The notes: generated by a model not told the origin, from the sequence alone. DNA of 54,664 nt from an uncultured Pelagibacteraceae bacterium (GCA_902576785.1 CACGWC010000009.1:1-54664); one strand, 5' to 3'; shown: positions 1 through 13,823, counted from the stretch's first letter. Made by a program: numbers and translations.

Positions 1-253
1 AGCTTATTTGTAAAGAATGAATATCAGTTTTCAATTCTTCGCTTAAAATTTTGTAAATTACTTGATTAGACTGAACTCTATTCGTTTTTTTTAATATGTC
101 AGAATTTATTTCTAATTTAATATGAAATTTACCTTTCTGATGTGAATTGTGTTTTAAATGCTTATAGGTGTTGTCAATTATCTTTACATCTTTTATAGAA
201 GTATCTTTCAAAAGTTTATTTTCAATTTTTTTTGAAAGTTGATAAATATCCAT
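1..253 (-). CDS. bolA: BolA family protein, 3' end cut by window edge
   Basis: The minus strand is open from an ATG at 253-251 to the window edge, giving 84 visible residues that begin MDIYQLSKKIENKLLKD. The order fits BolA: an N-terminal helix, a stretch with KHLKHNSHQKGKFHIKLEI corresponding to the family's H-x(n)-H-F core, then a helix ending IHSLQIS, where family members have IHALxI. BolA proteins usually work with monothiol glutaredoxins in iron-sulfur cluster handling and stress responses; that role is family knowledge. Only about the last 15-20 residues should be missing. The gene diverges from the J-domain gene with 20 bases between the two start codons, an arrangement I recall from other alphaproteobacteria. 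Confidence 0.85.
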   Translation of the reverse strand, partial: MDIYQLSKKIENKLLKDTSIKDVKIIDNTYKHLKHNSHQKGKFHIKLEINSDILKKTNRVQSNQVIYKILSEELKTDIHSLQIS

Positions 254-273
254 TAAACTTGATATTATATAAT

Positions 274-807
274 ATGAAAAATATTTGTGAATGGAATAAT
301 TGTAACGAAGAGGGACTTTACAAAGCTCCAAAAGAAAAGGATAACAGCAAAGAATACAGGCTTCTCTGTCTTGAGCATGTAAGAGAGTTTAATAAAAGCT
401 GGAATTATTTTTCAGGTATGAGTGACGAACAAGTAATCAACTTTTTAAAATCTGACATGACATGGCATAAGCCAACACAGAGTTTTAGCTCTTCAGATAA
501 TTTTTTCAAAATATTGTGGAATAATACTTTAAAAGATGAAAATGGAAAATTTAAAGATTTTAGTAACTTGAATCATATGAATAAATTTAAGTTTAATAGT
601 AATGATCTTAAAGCCTTTGAAATTTTGGGTGTTGGAGTTGGTTTAAAATGGGCCAAAATACAAGAAAAATTCAAAAGACTTGTGAAAAAATTTCACCCTG
701 ATATGAATGCTGGCAATAAAAAATTTGAAGATAAGCTTAAAGTGATAACTTTAGCTTATACCCAATTAAAAAATACTTATAAGGACAAAATTGACAACAA
801 ATATTGA
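274..807 (+). CDS. DnaJ-like protein with C-terminal J domain
   Basis: 177 residues from ATG 274. An in-frame upstream TTG at 232 lies inside bolA and adds unconserved sequence, so I rejected it. The C-terminal 60 residues form a J domain, [16 protein letters not shown] followed by [11 protein letters not shown], with the HPD tripeptide that stimulates Hsp70 ATPase. The N-terminal region has several Cys and His residues ([10 protein letters not shown], then CLEHV), which could be a small metal site, though that is inference. J domains normally sit at the N-terminus, so this is a non-canonical co-chaperone. Its stop overlaps the cobS start by 17 nt, so it is probably co-translated with cobS and cobT and may bring DnaK to that ATPase complex. 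Confidence 0.85.
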   Translation: MKNICEWNNCNEEGLYKAPKEKDNSKEYRLLCLEHVREFNKSWNYFSGMSDEQVINFLKSDMTWHKPTQSFSSSDNFFKILWNNTLKDENGKFKDFSNLNHMNKFKFNSNDLKAFEILGVGVGLKWAKIQEKFKRLVKKFHPDMNAGNKKFEDKLKVITLAYTQLKNTYKDKIDNKY

Positions 808-1765
808 ACAGACCCCTGATATTAAATTATCGATTAAACAAACATTCGGTATAGATTCTGATATGGAAGTGGACGCATTTTCAAAAAAAACTGATTATGT
901 GCCAGATATAGATAAAACTTATAAATTTGATAAAGACACAACTTTAGCAATTCTCTCTGGATTTTCATTTAATAAAAGAGTTCTTGTTCAAGGTTATCAT
1001 GGAACAGGTAAATCCACACATATAGAACAAATTGCAGCTCGATTAAACTGGCCGTGTATTAGAATTAACTTAGATAGCCATGTTAGTAGAATAGATTTAA
1101 TTGGTAAAGATTCAATTATAATCAAAGATGGAAAACAAGTTACAGAATTCAAGGAGGGAATTCTTCCTTGGTCGATACAAAATCCAGTCGCTTTAGTATT
1201 TGATGAATATGATGCCGGAAGACCAGATGTTATGTTTGTAATTCAAAGAGTTTTGGAAGCTGAAGGAAATTTTACTTTATTAGATAAGAATAAGGTGATT
1301 AAACAAAATAAATATTTTAGATTATTTGCAACTTCAAATACTGTTGGTTTAGGAGATACGACTGGACTCTATCATGGAACACAACAAATAAACCAGGGAC
1401 AAATGGATAGATGGAACATTGTAACAACCTTAAATTATTTAGCTTTGGAAAAAGAAATGGAAATTATTTTAGGAAAAAATAAATCTTTAGATAATAATAA
1501 AGGTAAAGAGAGAGTTGCAAACATGATAAAAGTTGCGACACTTACAAGAAAAGGCTTTATGGCTGGAGATATTTCAACAGTTATGAGCCCTAGAACAGTA
1601 CTACATTGGGCAGAAAATTCTGAAATATTTAAAGATGTGGGCTATGCGTTCAGAGTAACTTTTTTAAATAAATGTGATGATGTAGAAAAGAATACAATCG
1701 CAGAATACTATCAAAGATGTTTTGGTGAAGAATTGCCAGAGTCGATGATAAATATTCAGGTTTAA
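791..1765 (+). CDS. cobS: CobS-type AAA+ ATPase (cobaltochelatase CobS homologue)
   Basis: 324 residues. The start is TTG at 791; the first ATG (863) would remove the segment [15 protein letters not shown], which matches the conserved CobS N-terminus. Residues 68-75 are the Walker A loop GYHGTGKS and 136-141 the Walker B VFDEYD; further on, [19 protein letters not shown] matches the CobS/MoxR sensor region. In aerobic cobalamin synthesis CobS and CobT form the ATP-driven motor that works with CobN to insert cobalt into hydrogenobyrinic acid a,c-diamide. No cobN or other cob gene is in this window. cobT follows with a 1-nt overlap. CobS identity is strong; a cobalt-insertion role is doubtful here. 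Confidence 0.9.
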   Translation: MTTNIEQTPDIKLSIKQTFGIDSDMEVDAFSKKTDYVPDIDKTYKFDKDTTLAILSGFSFNKRVLVQGYHGTGKSTHIEQIAARLNWPCIRINLDSHVSRIDLIGKDSIIIKDGKQVTEFKEGILPWSIQNPVALVFDEYDAGRPDVMFVIQRVLEAEGNFTLLDKNKVIKQNKYFRLFATSNTVGLGDTTGLYHGTQQINQGQMDRWNIVTTLNYLALEKEMEIILGKNKSLDNNKGKERVANMIKVATLTRKGFMAGDISTVMSPRTVLHWAENSEIFKDVGYAFRVTFLNKCDDVEKNTIAEYYQRCFGEELPESMINIQV

Positions 1766-3555
1766 TGAACAAAGATGATCTTATAAAAGAGCAATTTAAA
1801 CAAGCTTTAAACTCAACGATTAAAGCCATTTCAGGTGAAACATATCAATTAAAAGACAAAAAAAATTTAAAAGAATTTAATATTTCTAAGTTTGATAATT
1901 TAAAAGATAAAGAAAACTTTATTAAATTAAGAGCCGAGGCAGATTCAGAAGCATTAAAAAGAAAATTTTCTGATAATTCTACTTTGGAACAAAATATTCC
2001 AAAAACACCTACTTGCCATACACTGTATAAAATTTCTGAAAAAATAAGATATGAACTTTTAGGGTCACAAATGATGAAGGGAATTTCTAAAAATTTAATG
2101 ACCAAATACAACAATAAGATAAATACGGCAAAATCTGAAAATATAAAAAAGAAAGAAGAATCTAACGTTTCTGAAGCTTTTGAATATTACATGCTTAATA
2201 AACTAATGAACGTAAGTTTATCTGAAAGTGCTAAAAAAATTTTATCATACTGGAAAGATGATTTTGAAAAATCTTTAGACAGACACATAAATTTTTTAAA
2301 AGAAAATGCAGAAAATCAGGACATATACAATTCTAAAATATCAGAAATTCTTCAGAACATGGAAATTTTCGAATCTGAAGAAGAAAATAAAAAAGAAGAG
2401 CAGAAAGAAGATGAGCAAGATAATAATAATTCAAAAGATGACCAAAAAACAGATAGTGGAGAATCTCAGGAAAGAGAAGAGGAAGACAGTATAAATGAAG
2501 GTGTTGATAGTTCTGACGAAATGAATGAATTTAGACTTGATGAACAACTGGGAAATGATGATGCTGAAAATAATGAAATAGAAAATATTGTTCAGAAAAA
2601 AAATTTAGGAATAAGTAATAAAGAATATAAAATATATACTTCAGAATTTGATGAGACAGCAAAAGCAGAAACATTGGAAAACTCAGAAGAAATTTCTAAA
2701 TTAAGAAAAAATTTAGATCAACAGCTAACTAGTTTCCAAGACATAATTACAAAACTTGCAAATAAATTACAAAGACAGTTACTTGCAAAACAAAATAGGT
2801 CTTGGGAATTTGATCTTGAAGAGGGTTTATTAGATAGTTCAAAATTACCAAGAATAATTATTGATCCATATAATTCTCTTTCTTTTAAAAAAGAGAAAGA
2901 TTTAGAGTTTAAAGATACAGTTGTGACTTTACTTATAGATAATTCTGGATCAATGAGAGGGAGGCCAATTACTATTGCAGCTCTTTGTGCCGATATATTA
3001 TCTAGAACACTAGAAAGATGTTCAGTCAAAGTAGAAATTCTTGGGTTTACAACAAAAAATTGGAAGGGTGGTAAGAGTAGAGAAAAGTGGAATAAACTTG
3101 GAAAATTAAAAAATCCAGGGCGTTTGAATGATTTAAGACATATAATTTATAAATCTGCAGATACTCACTGGAGACAATCAAAAAAAAATTTAGGCCTAAT
3201 GCTAAAAGAGGGTTTGCTTAAAGAAAATATTGATGGTGAAGCTATTACTTGGGCTTTCAATAGACTTAAGAAAAGAAAAGAAGAAAGAAAAATTCTTATG
3301 GTTATTTCCGATGGAGCTCCAGTTGATGATTCAACATTATCTGTTAACTCGGGTGATTTTTTAGAAAAACATCTAAAGCAAACTGTAAGATCAATTGAAA
3401 ATAAAAGTGATATCGAAATTCTTGCTATAGGTATAGGCCACGATGTTTCAAGATATTACAAAAAAGCGATAAAAATTGCTGATGTTCAAGAATTAGGTGA
3501 TGTAATGATTGGTCAGCTTAGTGGATTGTTTGAAAATAATAAAAAATTACACTAA
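1765..3555 (+). CDS. cobT: CobT-type protein with VWA domain
   Basis: 596 residues; the ATG overlaps the last base of cobS. It has an N-terminal helical region, a strongly acidic low-complexity segment (about residues 205-270, rich in Glu, Asp and Asn) and a C-terminal von Willebrand A domain. The metal-ion-dependent adhesion site is visible as DNSGS at residues 392-396, with later [10 protein letters not shown]. This is the CobT layout: the acidic linker joins the CobS-binding part to the VWA domain, and the pair behaves like a MoxR/VWA chaperone. The 3' end overlaps regB by 9 nt on the opposite strand. Without CobN nearby, the target of this AAA+/VWA machine cannot be told from sequence. 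Confidence 0.9.
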   Translation: MNKDDLIKEQFKQALNSTIKAISGETYQLKDKKNLKEFNISKFDNLKDKENFIKLRAEADSEALKRKFSDNSTLEQNIPKTPTCHTLYKISEKIRYELLGSQMMKGISKNLMTKYNNKINTAKSENIKKKEESNVSEAFEYYMLNKLMNVSLSESAKKILSYWKDDFEKSLDRHINFLKENAENQDIYNSKISEILQNMEIFESEEENKKEEQKEDEQDNNNSKDDQKTDSGESQEREEEDSINEGVDSSDEMNEFRLDEQLGNDDAENNEIENIVQKKNLGISNKEYKIYTSEFDETAKAETLENSEEISKLRKNLDQQLTSFQDIITKLANKLQRQLLAKQNRSWEFDLEEGLLDSSKLPRIIIDPYNSLSFKKEKDLEFKDTVVTLLIDNSGSMRGRPITIAALCADILSRTLERCSVKVEILGFTTKNWKGGKSREKWNKLGKLKNPGRLNDLRHIIYKSADTHWRQSKKNLGLMLKEGLLKENIDGEAITWAFNRLKKRKEERKILMVISDGAPVDDSTLSVNSGDFLEKHLKQTVRSIENKSDIEILAIGIGHDVSRYYKKAIKIADVQELGDVMIGQLSGLFENNKKLH

Positions 3556-4827
3556 TTTTTTTAGATTTTTATTTTCCCATTCTATATTTACTTCAGCTCC
3601 ACCTCTAGTTTCAGAATTTCTAATTGTTATTCTGGCAGAATTTTTTTCTAACAATGTTTTGCCTATAAAAATCCCCAAACCTAGTCCAGTTTTTTTGTTA
3701 TCTTTGGGTTTAAGTGTCTTAATATAAGGCTCTCCAATCTTATTAAGTATATCTTTTGGTATACCAGGGCCATCATCCTCTATTGTTATTTCAGTCTTTT
3801 GACTGTCGCTTTTGATAGCAATATAGATATTTTCACTTGAAAATTTGTTTGCATTTCCAATAAAATTCCTCAAACCATAAACAATTTCAACAGATTTTAG
3901 TATTTCAAATGAGTTAGAATCTTGCTCTTTATCAATATTGAAATTCTTATTAGAAATTTCCTTAAATGAGTTAACTATCTCAGTAATATAATCGTAAAGC
4001 GTTTTATTTTTGTCAATAAAATCATCTTCTATCGTAGGATTTAATGTTAATTTTTTTAAAATCTCATTACACCTATTAACCTGGCTAATTAATAGTTCGA
4101 GATCTTTTTTAACATCATTATTATCTTTAAATTGATCAAATAAATCATGGGAAATAATTTTAATTGTAGACAAAGGAGTACCAAATGAATGAGCTGCAGC
4201 TGCAGCCTGTCCCCCAAGGGAGACAAGTTCGTGTTCTTTGGAAATTACTTCTTGGATTTTATCTAGTGCATCTTTCCTAAGATTTGTTTCTTGTCCAAAA
4301 ATAAATGCAAAATAATTTAAAAAAAATAATGCAATTATCAATGCAAGAGGAATTGCATAGTAATAATACAAACTAATACTATATTCATCCAATGGTTTTG
4401 GCAATTCATAATGATAAAAAGTTAAAATTATTATAGATGCTAGAGTAATTAAAATTAAAGCAATATTTGTTTTAATATTTAAATTGGATGCAGCAAATAC
4501 ACTTGGTATCAAAAGGAATATTGAAAATGGATTTAAAATACCCCCAGATAAGTAAAGTAAAGAACTCAATTGAAGTATATCTAAAGATAAAAAATTAAAA
4601 GAAGTCGCGTTTGAAAGCACTGGTTTTTTATAAAAAAACATTAAGTAGAAGTTGCTTAAAGCTCCAATAAAAATTATTAGATTAGATAAAATAAAGTTGA
4701 ACTCAAAACCAAAAATAAATTTGACTGTGTTTATAGTTATAAATTGACCTAAAATCCCAATCCATCGTAAATTGATATATGTTGACTTATTTAATGATGC
4801 TGCCTTGACAGATTGTTTTAAATCCAT
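3547..4827 (-). CDS. regB: RegB/PrrB-type redox-sensing sensor histidine kinase
   Basis: 426 residues. Residues 20-175 contain about six hydrophobic membrane segments; between them GGILNPF (95-101) matches the quinone-binding GGxxNPF loop of RegB. The H-box is [13 protein letters not shown] with His213 as predicted phospho-acceptor; RegB normally has HELGTPL. Cys253 in the segment VNRCNEIL matches the redox-active cysteine box of RegB. The catalytic domain has [10 protein letters not shown] (N box), DDGPGIP and [11 protein letters not shown]. RegB senses ubiquinone pool and oxygen state and phosphorylates RegA, which is not in this window. The start directly abuts the gyrB stop, so the two are probably co-transcribed. 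Confidence 0.9.
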   Translation of the reverse strand: MDLKQSVKAASLNKSTYINLRWIGILGQFITINTVKFIFGFEFNFILSNLIIFIGALSNFYLMFFYKKPVLSNATSFNFLSLDILQLSSLLYLSGGILNPFSIFLLIPSVFAASNLNIKTNIALILITLASIIILTFYHYELPKPLDEYSISLYYYYAIPLALIIALFFLNYFAFIFGQETNLRKDALDKIQEVISKEHELVSLGGQAAAAAHSFGTPLSTIKIISHDLFDQFKDNNDVKKDLELLISQVNRCNEILKKLTLNPTIEDDFIDKNKTLYDYITEIVNSFKEISNKNFNIDKEQDSNSFEILKSVEIVYGLRNFIGNANKFSSENIYIAIKSDSQKTEITIEDDGPGIPKDILNKIGEPYIKTLKPKDNKKTGLGLGIFIGKTLLEKNSARITIRNSETRGGAEVNIEWENKNLKKLV

Positions 4828-6909
<2,082 letters not shown>

Positions 6910-7055
6910 TTATAACATTTTTACAAAAAATTTAAAAATGGTAGAGACGCAAATGCTTAAATTAGTGTTGGATATCAACGTTTTTTTGATGTTTTTTAGA
7001 TTTTTTTTCTATTTCTATAAAACCCGTAAAAAAGATCATTTTTCTAACAAAAATA

Positions 7056-7145
7056 TGGCGGAGAGAATGGGATTCGAACCCATGATAGAGTTTCCCCTAT
7101 ACACGCTTTCCAAGCATGCGCCTTCAACCACTCGGCCACCTCTCC
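7056..7145 (-). tRNA. tRNA-Ser (anticodon GGA), CCA encoded
   Basis: On the minus strand the acceptor arm GGAGAGG pairs with TCTCTCC, followed by discriminator G and an encoded CCA (plus-strand TGG at 7056-7058). The anticodon stem CATGC/GCGTG closes the loop TTGGAAA, giving GGA. There is the long variable arm expected of a class II tRNA and a GGTTCGAATCC T arm. The 5' end is one base past the stop codon of the methyltransferase gene, so it is probably excised from that transcript. Confidence 0.95.
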
Positions 7146-7146
7146 T

Positions 7147-7935
7147 TTAATCACTATTTCTAAATACACATAATGATGTATTTCTGATATTTAAGATTTT
7201 TTTCTCTTTGGAAATTTCATTTAAGTAATTCACAACATTTTTAGCAGACTGTTTACCGGGAACGTAATCATGCCATAAAATTATTCCGTTTTTGTTGAGC
7301 ATTTTGAATGATTTCTCCGTATCATTTTTTACAACTGAATAAGTATGACCTCCATCTATGAATATTAAATCAAATTTATTTATATATTTACTCTCATCAA
7401 ACTTTGTTGAGTCTTCAAAAATAACGTTAATTTTATTTTCAACATCAGTACCAGAAAATAGAAATTTTTCATATACGCTCTCATTTAATATATTTCTAAA
7501 TGAAATCTTATTATCTATATTTTTTTTACTTAAATTTTTTACCTGGTCTGGCCCAAGAGTTAAAGATGTAATTTTAGCATCTTTATTTGAATTAAGTGCC
7601 ATCAAATAAGTAGTTTTTCCACTACAAGTACCGAATTCAAATATATTATTACTTTTTTTACTTAACACAGATATTATCCATGCTTCATAATCAGAGGTCA
7701 TTCCTACAATTTTATTTTGTGGAGAAATAATAAAACTTTTAATTATAGTGTCTTCTTTTGGGCCTTTTAAATTTTTACTTATCAATTTCTCATCAAAAAT
7801 TTTGTCTAACTTGGATATATCTATTTGTTTTATTTTACTTTTATAAAATAAATTTCTAACTTTTTTTTTATTTATTTTATATGTTAGAAATAAAATTGTT
7901 AAAAATAAAATTAAGATTATAATTTCTTTTGTCAT
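7147..7935 (-). CDS. Membrane-anchored class I SAM-dependent methyltransferase
   Basis: 262 residues. Residues 3-22 are a hydrophobic membrane anchor followed by basic residues (KINKKKVRN), so the catalytic domain should be cytoplasmic. The SAM-binding glycine motif is [13 protein letters not shown]; later [18 protein letters not shown] and [15 protein letters not shown] match the Methyltransf_24 group, often found near glycan or lipid-modifying genes. The substrate is unknown. The start codon shares four bases (ATGA) with the lepA stop, indicating translational coupling, and the stop lies one base from tRNA-Ser. It is the last protein gene of the thrS-lepA operon. Confidence 0.8.
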   Translation of the reverse strand: MTKEIIILILFLTILFLTYKINKKKVRNLFYKSKIKQIDISKLDKIFDEKLISKNLKGPKEDTIIKSFIISPQNKIVGMTSDYEAWIISVLSKKSNNIFEFGTCSGKTTYLMALNSNKDAKITSLTLGPDQVKNLSKKNIDNKISFRNILNESVYEKFLFSGTDVENKINVIFEDSTKFDESKYINKFDLIFIDGGHTYSVVKNDTEKSFKMLNKNGIILWHDYVPGKQSAKNVVNYLNEISKEKKILNIRNTSLCVFRNSD

Positions 7936-9740
7936 TCTTTATTAATTCTTAAAACACCTATGAATGCTTCTTGAGGAATCTCAACTTTTCCAAATTGCTT
8001 GGCTCTAGCTTTACCTTTTTTCTGTTTTTCTAGCAGCTTTCTTTTTCTATCTGTTGCTCCACCTCCATGGATTTTTGTTAAAACATCTTTTTTAAAACCC
8101 TTGATAGTTTCTCTAGCAATAATTTTACCACCAATAGCTGCTTGAATCGGTATCATAAAGTTGTGTCTTGGGATTAAATCTTTTAATTTTTCACAGACCT
8201 CTCTACCTGTGGTTTGAGCAAAATCTTTATGTATCATCATTGCAAGAGCGTCAACAGGTTCTGAGTTTACAAGTATATTCATTTTTACTAGATCTCCTTC
8301 TTTGTGATCAATAATTTCATAATCAAAACTAGCATATCCACTAGTCATAGATTTAAGACGATCATTAAAATCAAATACGACTTCATTTAAAGGTATCTCA
8401 TAATTAATTACAGCACGATTTCCTGAATAACTTAAATTAGTTTGAATACCTCTTTTATTTTGACATAACTTAATAATCGATCCCAAGTATTGGTCTGGGG
8501 TGATAATTGTGGCTTTAATCCACGGTTCTTCAATAAATTTTATGTAAGTAGGATCTGGTAAATTTGATGGATTTTGAAGTTCGATAATTTCACCATTATT
8601 TAAGTGAACTTTGTAAACAACACCAGGTGTTGTAGTTAATAAATTTATATCAAATTCTCTTTCAAGTCTTTCTGTGATTATTTCAAGGTGTAAAAGACCT
8701 AAAAATCCGCATCTAAAACCTAGTCCTAAGGCAGATGATGATTCTGCTTCGTAAGAAAAACTTGCATCATTTAATTGTAATTTAGCAAGTCCATCTTTTA
8801 ATTTTTGATATTCAGAACTATCTACAGGAAATAAACCACAAAAAACTACTGGTTTACTCGGTTTGAAACCTGGTAATGCGTCATTGAGAGGATTTTCTGC
8901 ATCGCATATAGTGTCTCCAACTTTAGTTTCTGATAAAATTTTAATACCAGTTGTAATAAAACCTATTTCTCCAGCGTTAAGTTCATTCACATCTTTTGCC
9001 TTAGGAGTAAACACGCCAACTTTTTCTACAATATATTCTTGATTTGTAGACATCATTTTTATTTTCATATTTTTTTTTAGTTTTCCATCTATAATTCTCA
9101 CTAATATAACTACTCCAAGATACGTGTCATACCAGCTATCAACTAATAAACATTTTAATTTGCTATTTTTTTCACCTTTAGGTCCAGGCAAAGAGTTAAT
9201 GATTTGCTCAAGAATTTCATCTATTCCTTGTCCAGTTTTTCCAGAGCAAGGAACAGAATTAGATGTATCTATGCCAATCACATCCTCAATTTGATTATTT
9301 GTTCTCTCAAGATCAGATGCTGGTAAATCAATTTTATTTAATACTGGAATAATCTCATGATTTATATCAAGTGCTTGGTATACATTTGCGAGTGTTTGAG
9401 CTTCAACTCCTTGAGTGCTATCAACAATTAATATTGAACCTTCGCACGCATAAAGGCTTCTGCTAACTTCATAACTAAAATCTACATGTCCAGGGGTATC
9501 TATAATATTTAAAATATAATTTTTCCCATTTTTAGCTTTATAATTTAATTTAACTGTTTGTGCTTTAATTGTTATGCCTCTCTCTCTTTCTATATCCATA
9601 GAGTCAAGTACTTGAGATTTCATTTCTCTATCACTCAAACCTCCACATTTATGAATTATTCTGTCAGCTATAGTAGATTTCCCATGATCTATATGAGCTA
9701 TAATTGCAAAATTCCTAATGTTGTCTATTGTATCGCCCAT
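7932..9740 (-). CDS. lepA: Elongation factor 4 (LepA), ribosome-associated GTPase
   Basis: 602 residues, the usual LepA length. The P-loop [26 protein letters not shown] (switch I region), [16 protein letters not shown] and NKIDLPASD are the G motifs of translational GTPases. The C-terminus ends with the LepA-specific domain, including [21 protein letters not shown]4 binds ribosomes and back-translocates or remodels stalled or initiating complexes, especially under ionic stress. The gene follows pheT after two bases and overlaps the methyltransferase start by four. Confidence 0.97.
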   Translation of the reverse strand: MGDTIDNIRNFAIIAHIDHGKSTIADRIIHKCGGLSDREMKSQVLDSMDIERERGITIKAQTVKLNYKAKNGKNYILNIIDTPGHVDFSYEVSRSLYACEGSILIVDSTQGVEAQTLANVYQALDINHEIIPVLNKIDLPASDLERTNNQIEDVIGIDTSNSVPCSGKTGQGIDEILEQIINSLPGPKGEKNSKLKCLLVDSWYDTYLGVVILVRIIDGKLKKNMKIKMMSTNQEYIVEKVGVFTPKAKDVNELNAGEIGFITTGIKILSETKVGDTICDAENPLNDALPGFKPSKPVVFCGLFPVDSSEYQKLKDGLAKLQLNDASFSYEAESSSALGLGFRCGFLGLLHLEIITERLEREFDINLLTTTPGVVYKVHLNNGEIIELQNPSNLPDPTYIKFIEEPWIKATIITPDQYLGSIIKLCQNKRGIQTNLSYSGNRAVINYEIPLNEVVFDFNDRLKSMTSGYASFDYEIIDHKEGDLVKMNILVNSEPVDALAMMIHKDFAQTTGREVCEKLKDLIPRHNFMIPIQAAIGGKIIARETIKGFKKDVLTKIHGGGATDRKRKLLEKQKKGKARAKQFGKVEIPQEAFIGVLRINKE

Positions 9741-9742
9741 TT

Positions 9743-12151
9743 TTAGGATCTAATTTTTGCGCCAGACTTTGACTCAACGGAAGAGATAATTAGTTTATTA
9801 ATGTTATCCAGGTCATTTTCATTTAATGTTTTTTCTTCTGACTGAATAGTTACATTAACAGCTATAGATTTTTTTCCTTCTGGTATATTTTCTCCCTCAA
9901 AAACATCAAATACTCTTACTGACTTAATTAATTTGTTATCAACAGATTTAATTATATTAACTAATTCTTGAGATTTAAAATTTTTATTTATAATAAATGC
10001 AAAATCTCTCTCTGATTTTTGGAAATCAGAAAATTTATATTCAGATTTTGAATCTTTTATCTTTTGTTTTGACTCTCTTATAAAATCAAGACAAATTTCA
10101 AATATTACCAAACCTTCGGTTTTTATATCTAATTTTTTTATTATGTTTGGATGTATCTCACCAAAATATGCTAAAGCTTTTTTTTCTTGTTTATTTTGGT
10201 AAACCCCTCCAGATTTTCCTGGATGATAGTAAGAAGGAGTTTTGTCATCTATAATAATATCATCTTTATCAATCCCTGCTTCACAAAGACTTTGTATTAC
10301 ATCTTTTTTTACATCAAATGTGTCTACAATTCTCTCTTTATCATTCCAAGATAATCTTGAAACCTTTCCTGCCCTTACGGCGCCTATGACCGTCAGTTGA
10401 TCTCCAGGATTTTTTCCTTTAAACGCTGGACCAATTTCAAATAAAGAAATATCTTTAATTCCTCTATCTAAATTTTTTTTTAAATAAAATATCAAATTTG
10501 GAAAAATAGAATTTCTTAAAACATTTAGATCTGAACTAATCGGATTTACAATTGGTATTTCTTCATCATTTTCTTTGAATAATTGATTAATTTTAGAGTC
10601 AGTAAATGACCATGTCACGGTCTCTAAATAACCTTTAGATGCGACAGATCTTTGTAAAAAATGAAATAATTTCTGATAATAATTAAGTGTTGGCTTTAAT
10701 CTTGTCTTAACAGGTTCTGAAGTATTAATATGTTCATAACCTTTTATTCTCACTATTTCTTCAACAATATCAATTGGTTGAGTTATATCAGGTCTCCAAG
10801 AGGGTACTACTAACTTTAAAATTTTTTTATTCTTAGATACATTAAAACCTAACTTATCTAGTATTTTGATTAATTCTTTATTTTCAACATTAAATCCAGT
10901 CGTTTTTTCAAAAAGAAATGGATCAAAATTTATTATTGTTTTTTTATAATTTTCGATTTTTTTTACATTTAATTTGCTTATTTCACCTCCGCAAATTTGT
11001 TTTATTAGTTCAGAAGCTTTTATTAATCCTTCTTCAATTGATAAAGGATCTATGCCTCTTTCGAATCTAAATTTTGCATCTGTATCTATATTTAATTGTT
11101 TAGAGGTTTTTCTTATTGAGCGTGGTAAAAAATAAGCAGATTCTAATAATATGTTTTTAGTCGAATATTCTGTTCCAGATCTTGTCCCGCCAATTATGCC
11201 ACCGAGACCAAGGACTCCAGATCTGTCAGAAATAACACACATATCATTTTCTAAAATATAGTTTTTATTATCTAAGGCTTCGAAGCTTTCTCCTTTAGAA
11301 GAGCTTCTAACAATAATTTCATTTTCTATTTTATCTGCATCATAAGCATGTAATGGTCTATTTAAATCAAACATTACATAATTAGTAATATCGACTATCG
11401 CAGATATTGGTTTTTGGCCTAAAGACAAAATTTTATCTTTTAGCCATTTTGGACTCTCTTTATTTGTTACACCTTTTATTAAACAACTTCCAAATATTGT
11501 GCATCCTTGAGCTTTTTCTTTTTTTATTGTTACGTTTATATTTTGATTGCCTCTATATTTTAAATTGGATTTTTTATTAATTTTTAATTTACCAGCACCA
11601 GCAGCAGATAAATCTCTAGCAATTCCTCTTACCCCTAAACAATCTGGTCTATTTGGCGTAATTGATAAATCTATTACTTTTTCAGAAGTGTTTTTAAAAT
11701 ATTTTTCTCCAATTTTATTTGCATATTTATTATTTTTTAATTCTATAATTCCATCACTTTCATTGGATAATAGTAATTCTGACTCAGAACAGAGCATTCC
11801 ATATGATGTTACACCTCTTATTTTACTTACAGATAATTTCATCTGATTTTTAGGAATAATCGATCCTGGAGGTGCATAAACAGTCAAAAGACCATTTTTT
11901 GCATTTGGGGCTCCACATACTACTTCAATTGTTTTGTCACTACCTATATCAACATCACATAACTTCAATCTGTCAGCATTTGGATGAGTTTTGGCATTTA
12001 TAATTTTTGCAACAATAAATGTATCTAATTCAGATGTAGAACTCTCAAAACTTTCTACTTCTAGACCAATATTAGTTAATTTATCTATTATTTGATTATT
12101 GTTAAATTTTGTATCAAGATGGTTTTTTAACCAATCAACTGTGAACTTCAT
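9743..12151 (-). CDS. pheT: Phenylalanine-tRNA ligase beta subunit
   Basis: 802 residues. In order: N-terminal B1 region, an EMAP/OB tRNA-binding domain (about 40-150, with [13 protein letters not shown]), the B3/B4 editing domain, the B5 domain, the pseudo-catalytic core, and the ferredoxin-fold anticodon-binding domain at the end ([13 protein letters not shown]). PheT forms the alpha2-beta2 enzyme with PheS, binding tRNA-Phe and removing mischarged Tyr. The start overlaps the pheS stop by four bases. Confidence 0.97.
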   Translation of the reverse strand: MKFTVDWLKNHLDTKFNNNQIIDKLTNIGLEVESFESSTSELDTFIVAKIINAKTHPNADRLKLCDVDIGSDKTIEVVCGAPNAKNGLLTVYAPPGSIIPKNQMKLSVSKIRGVTSYGMLCSESELLLSNESDGIIELKNNKYANKIGEKYFKNTSEKVIDLSITPNRPDCLGVRGIARDLSAAGAGKLKINKKSNLKYRGNQNINVTIKKEKAQGCTIFGSCLIKGVTNKESPKWLKDKILSLGQKPISAIVDITNYVMFDLNRPLHAYDADKIENEIIVRSSSKGESFEALDNKNYILENDMCVISDRSGVLGLGGIIGGTRSGTEYSTKNILLESAYFLPRSIRKTSKQLNIDTDAKFRFERGIDPLSIEEGLIKASELIKQICGGEISKLNVKKIENYKKTIINFDPFLFEKTTGFNVENKELIKILDKLGFNVSKNKKILKLVVPSWRPDITQPIDIVEEIVRIKGYEHINTSEPVKTRLKPTLNYYQKLFHFLQRSVASKGYLETVTWSFTDSKINQLFKENDEEIPIVNPISSDLNVLRNSIFPNLIFYLKKNLDRGIKDISLFEIGPAFKGKNPGDQLTVIGAVRAGKVSRLSWNDKERIVDTFDVKKDVIQSLCEAGIDKDDIIIDDKTPSYYHPGKSGGVYQNKQEKKALAYFGEIHPNIIKKLDIKTEGLVIFEICLDFIRESKQKIKDSKSEYKFSDFQKSERDFAFIINKNFKSQELVNIIKSVDNKLIKSVRVFDVFEGENIPEGKKSIAVNVTIQSEEKTLNENDLDNINKLIISSVESKSGAKIRS

Positions 12152-13215
12152 CTACTTAGTCCTCTATAATTTGAAGGGACATCTAATGGATCAAAGCCAA
12201 AGTGACTTAACCATCTATAATCAGTCTCAAAAAAGGCTCTTAAATCATTAATTCCATATTTTAACATTCCAAGTCTGTCTATGCCAATTCCAAAGGCATA
12301 TCCTTGATATTTACTTGGATTAACATTTACATTTTTTAAAACATTTGGATGAACCATTCCGCAACCTAGAATTTCTAACCATTTATTACCTTCACCAATT
12401 ACAATCTTTCCATTGTTAATTTCATATCCTATATCTACTTCTGCTGAAGGTTCCGTAAATGGAAAATGACTTGGTCTGAATCTCATTTTAATTTTATCAA
12501 CTTCAAAAAACTCCTTAATAAAATAATTTAAACATCCCTTTAAATGTCCCATATTTATATTCTTATCTATATGAAGTCCCTCAACTTGATGAAACATCGG
12601 AGCATGGGTTTGATCACTATCTGATCTGTAAGTTCGTCCTGGGGCAATAATTTTAAAAGGAGGTTTACCTTTTAGCATAGTTCTTACCTGAACTGGAGAT
12701 GTGTGAGTTCTCAAAAGTAATTCCTTATTATTATCAAGGTAAAAAGTATCATGCATATCTCTAGCTGGATGATTATCTGGTGTATTTAATGCTGTAAAAT
12801 TATTATATTCATTTTCTACATCTGGGCCTTCCTCAACACTAAATCCTATTTCAGAAAATATAGATGAAATTTCATCTATTACCTGGGAGACTGGATGAAT
12901 TTTACCAATTTCAATATTTCTTTCTGGAAGAGTTACATCAATTTTTTCTTTCTCAAGCTTTAAATTAATTTCTTTAGTTTCAATTTCTTGAATTTTGATT
13001 GATATTTTATTTTGAAGTTCATCTTTAATATTATTTAAATCTGAGGCTAATTTTTTTCTTTCCTCTACAGAAATTGAACCTAATTTTTTAAATTCGTTTG
13101 ATATAATTCCGTTTTTTCCAAATAGTTCGGATTTGATATTGTTTACTTTTTCAATATTATTTTCTGTGTTAAGCTTATCGATATAATCATCTTTTATTTT
13201 TTTAATATCAGACAT
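12148..13215 (-). CDS. pheS: Phenylalanine-tRNA ligase alpha subunit
   Basis: 355 residues. The N-terminal coiled coil (about 1-95, rich in Lys and Glu) precedes the class II aminoacyl-tRNA synthetase core. Motif 2 is visible around [21 protein letters not shown], and motif 3 near the end as [17 protein letters not shown]. Catalyses phenylalanine activation and transfer to tRNA-Phe with PheT. It follows rplT after a gap of 43 bases, in the infC-rpmI-rplT-pheST order common in bacteria. No Phe-rich leader peptide is evident in that gap, so control by classical attenuation just before pheS is unlikely. Confidence 0.97.
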   Translation of the reverse strand: MSDIKKIKDDYIDKLNTENNIEKVNNIKSELFGKNGIISNEFKKLGSISVEERKKLASDLNNIKDELQNKISIKIQEIETKEINLKLEKEKIDVTLPERNIEIGKIHPVSQVIDEISSIFSEIGFSVEEGPDVENEYNNFTALNTPDNHPARDMHDTFYLDNNKELLLRTHTSPVQVRTMLKGKPPFKIIAPGRTYRSDSDQTHAPMFHQVEGLHIDKNINMGHLKGCLNYFIKEFFEVDKIKMRFRPSHFPFTEPSAEVDIGYEINNGKIVIGEGNKWLEILGCGMVHPNVLKNVNVNPSKYQGYAFGIGIDRLGMLKYGINDLRAFFETDYRWLSHFGFDPLDVPSNYRGLSR

Positions 13216-13258
13216 TTTAATAGAATATTTGTTAAAGGAAGAAAAACAATAGTCTTGA

Positions 13259-13615
13259 TTAATTTAATGCTGCTTGAGCCCTTTTAACTATAGTTTTGAA
13301 TGCTTCGGGGTTGTCGTAAGCAATTTCTGCAAGAATTTTTCTATCTAATTTAATTCCTGATTTGCTTAAACCATTAATAAACTTTGAATATGTTATGCCT
13401 TCGGATCTGACACCAGCATTTATTCTTTGTATCCACAGTGATTTAAAATCCCTTTTTTTATTTCTTCTATCTCTATAAGCATATTGCATGGCTTTTTCCA
13501 TTGCTTGTCTTGCAACTCTTATTGTATTTTTTCTTCTTCCCCACTGACCTTTAACAGCTTTTAAAACTTTTTTATGTTTAGCTCTGCTTGTAACTCCTCT
13601 TTTAACTCTTGCCAT
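13259..13615 (-). CDS. rplT: 50S ribosomal protein L20 (bL20)
   Basis: 118 residues, the standard length. The basic N-terminus [19 protein letters not shown], then [20 protein letters not shown] and [23 protein letters not shown], are classic bL20. L20 binds 23S rRNA early in 50S assembly and in several bacteria represses its own operon; no L20-binding RNA fold could be assigned by eye here. The start follows the rpmI stop by one base. Confidence 0.98.
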   Translation of the reverse strand: MARVKRGVTSRAKHKKVLKAVKGQWGRRKNTIRVARQAMEKAMQYAYRDRRNKKRDFKSLWIQRINAGVRSEGITYSKFINGLSKSGIKLDRKILAEIAYDNPEAFKTIVKRAQAALN

Positions 13616-13616
13616 T

Positions 13617-13823
13617 TTATCCTCTTAAGCTGTAAGGCATATAAGATTTTACTATCTTACCATCTTGTTTGGATAAAACAGTTGTGCCTCTTTGTTTTCT
13701 AATTTGTGAATTTGTTCTTTTAATCATGCCGTGTCTTTTTCCAGCCTGTGGGGTAATAACCTTACCTTTAGCTGAGATTTTAAATCTTTTTTTAGCTGAA
13801 CTTTTTGTTTTTAACTTGGGCAT
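13617..13823 (-). CDS. rpmI: 50S ribosomal protein L35 (bL35)
   Basis: 68 residues. [20 protein letters not shown] at the start and [20 protein letters not shown] further on are diagnostic of bL35, a small basic large-subunit protein. It lies between infC (gap of 52 bases) and rplT (gap of 1 base). Confidence 0.98.
   Translation of the reverse strand: MPKLKTKSSAKKRFKISAKGKVITPQAGKRHGMIKRTNSQIRKQRGTTVLSKQDGKIVKSYMPYSLRG

Noticed and set aside
232..274. Longer start for the J-domain gene at TTG 232
   Set aside because: It lies within bolA on the opposite strand and adds residues with no family support; ATG 274 fits the divergent spacing.
4194..4210. GCTGCAGCTGCAGCC microrepeat
   Set aside because: It simply encodes the conserved Ala run before the RegB phospho-acceptor His.
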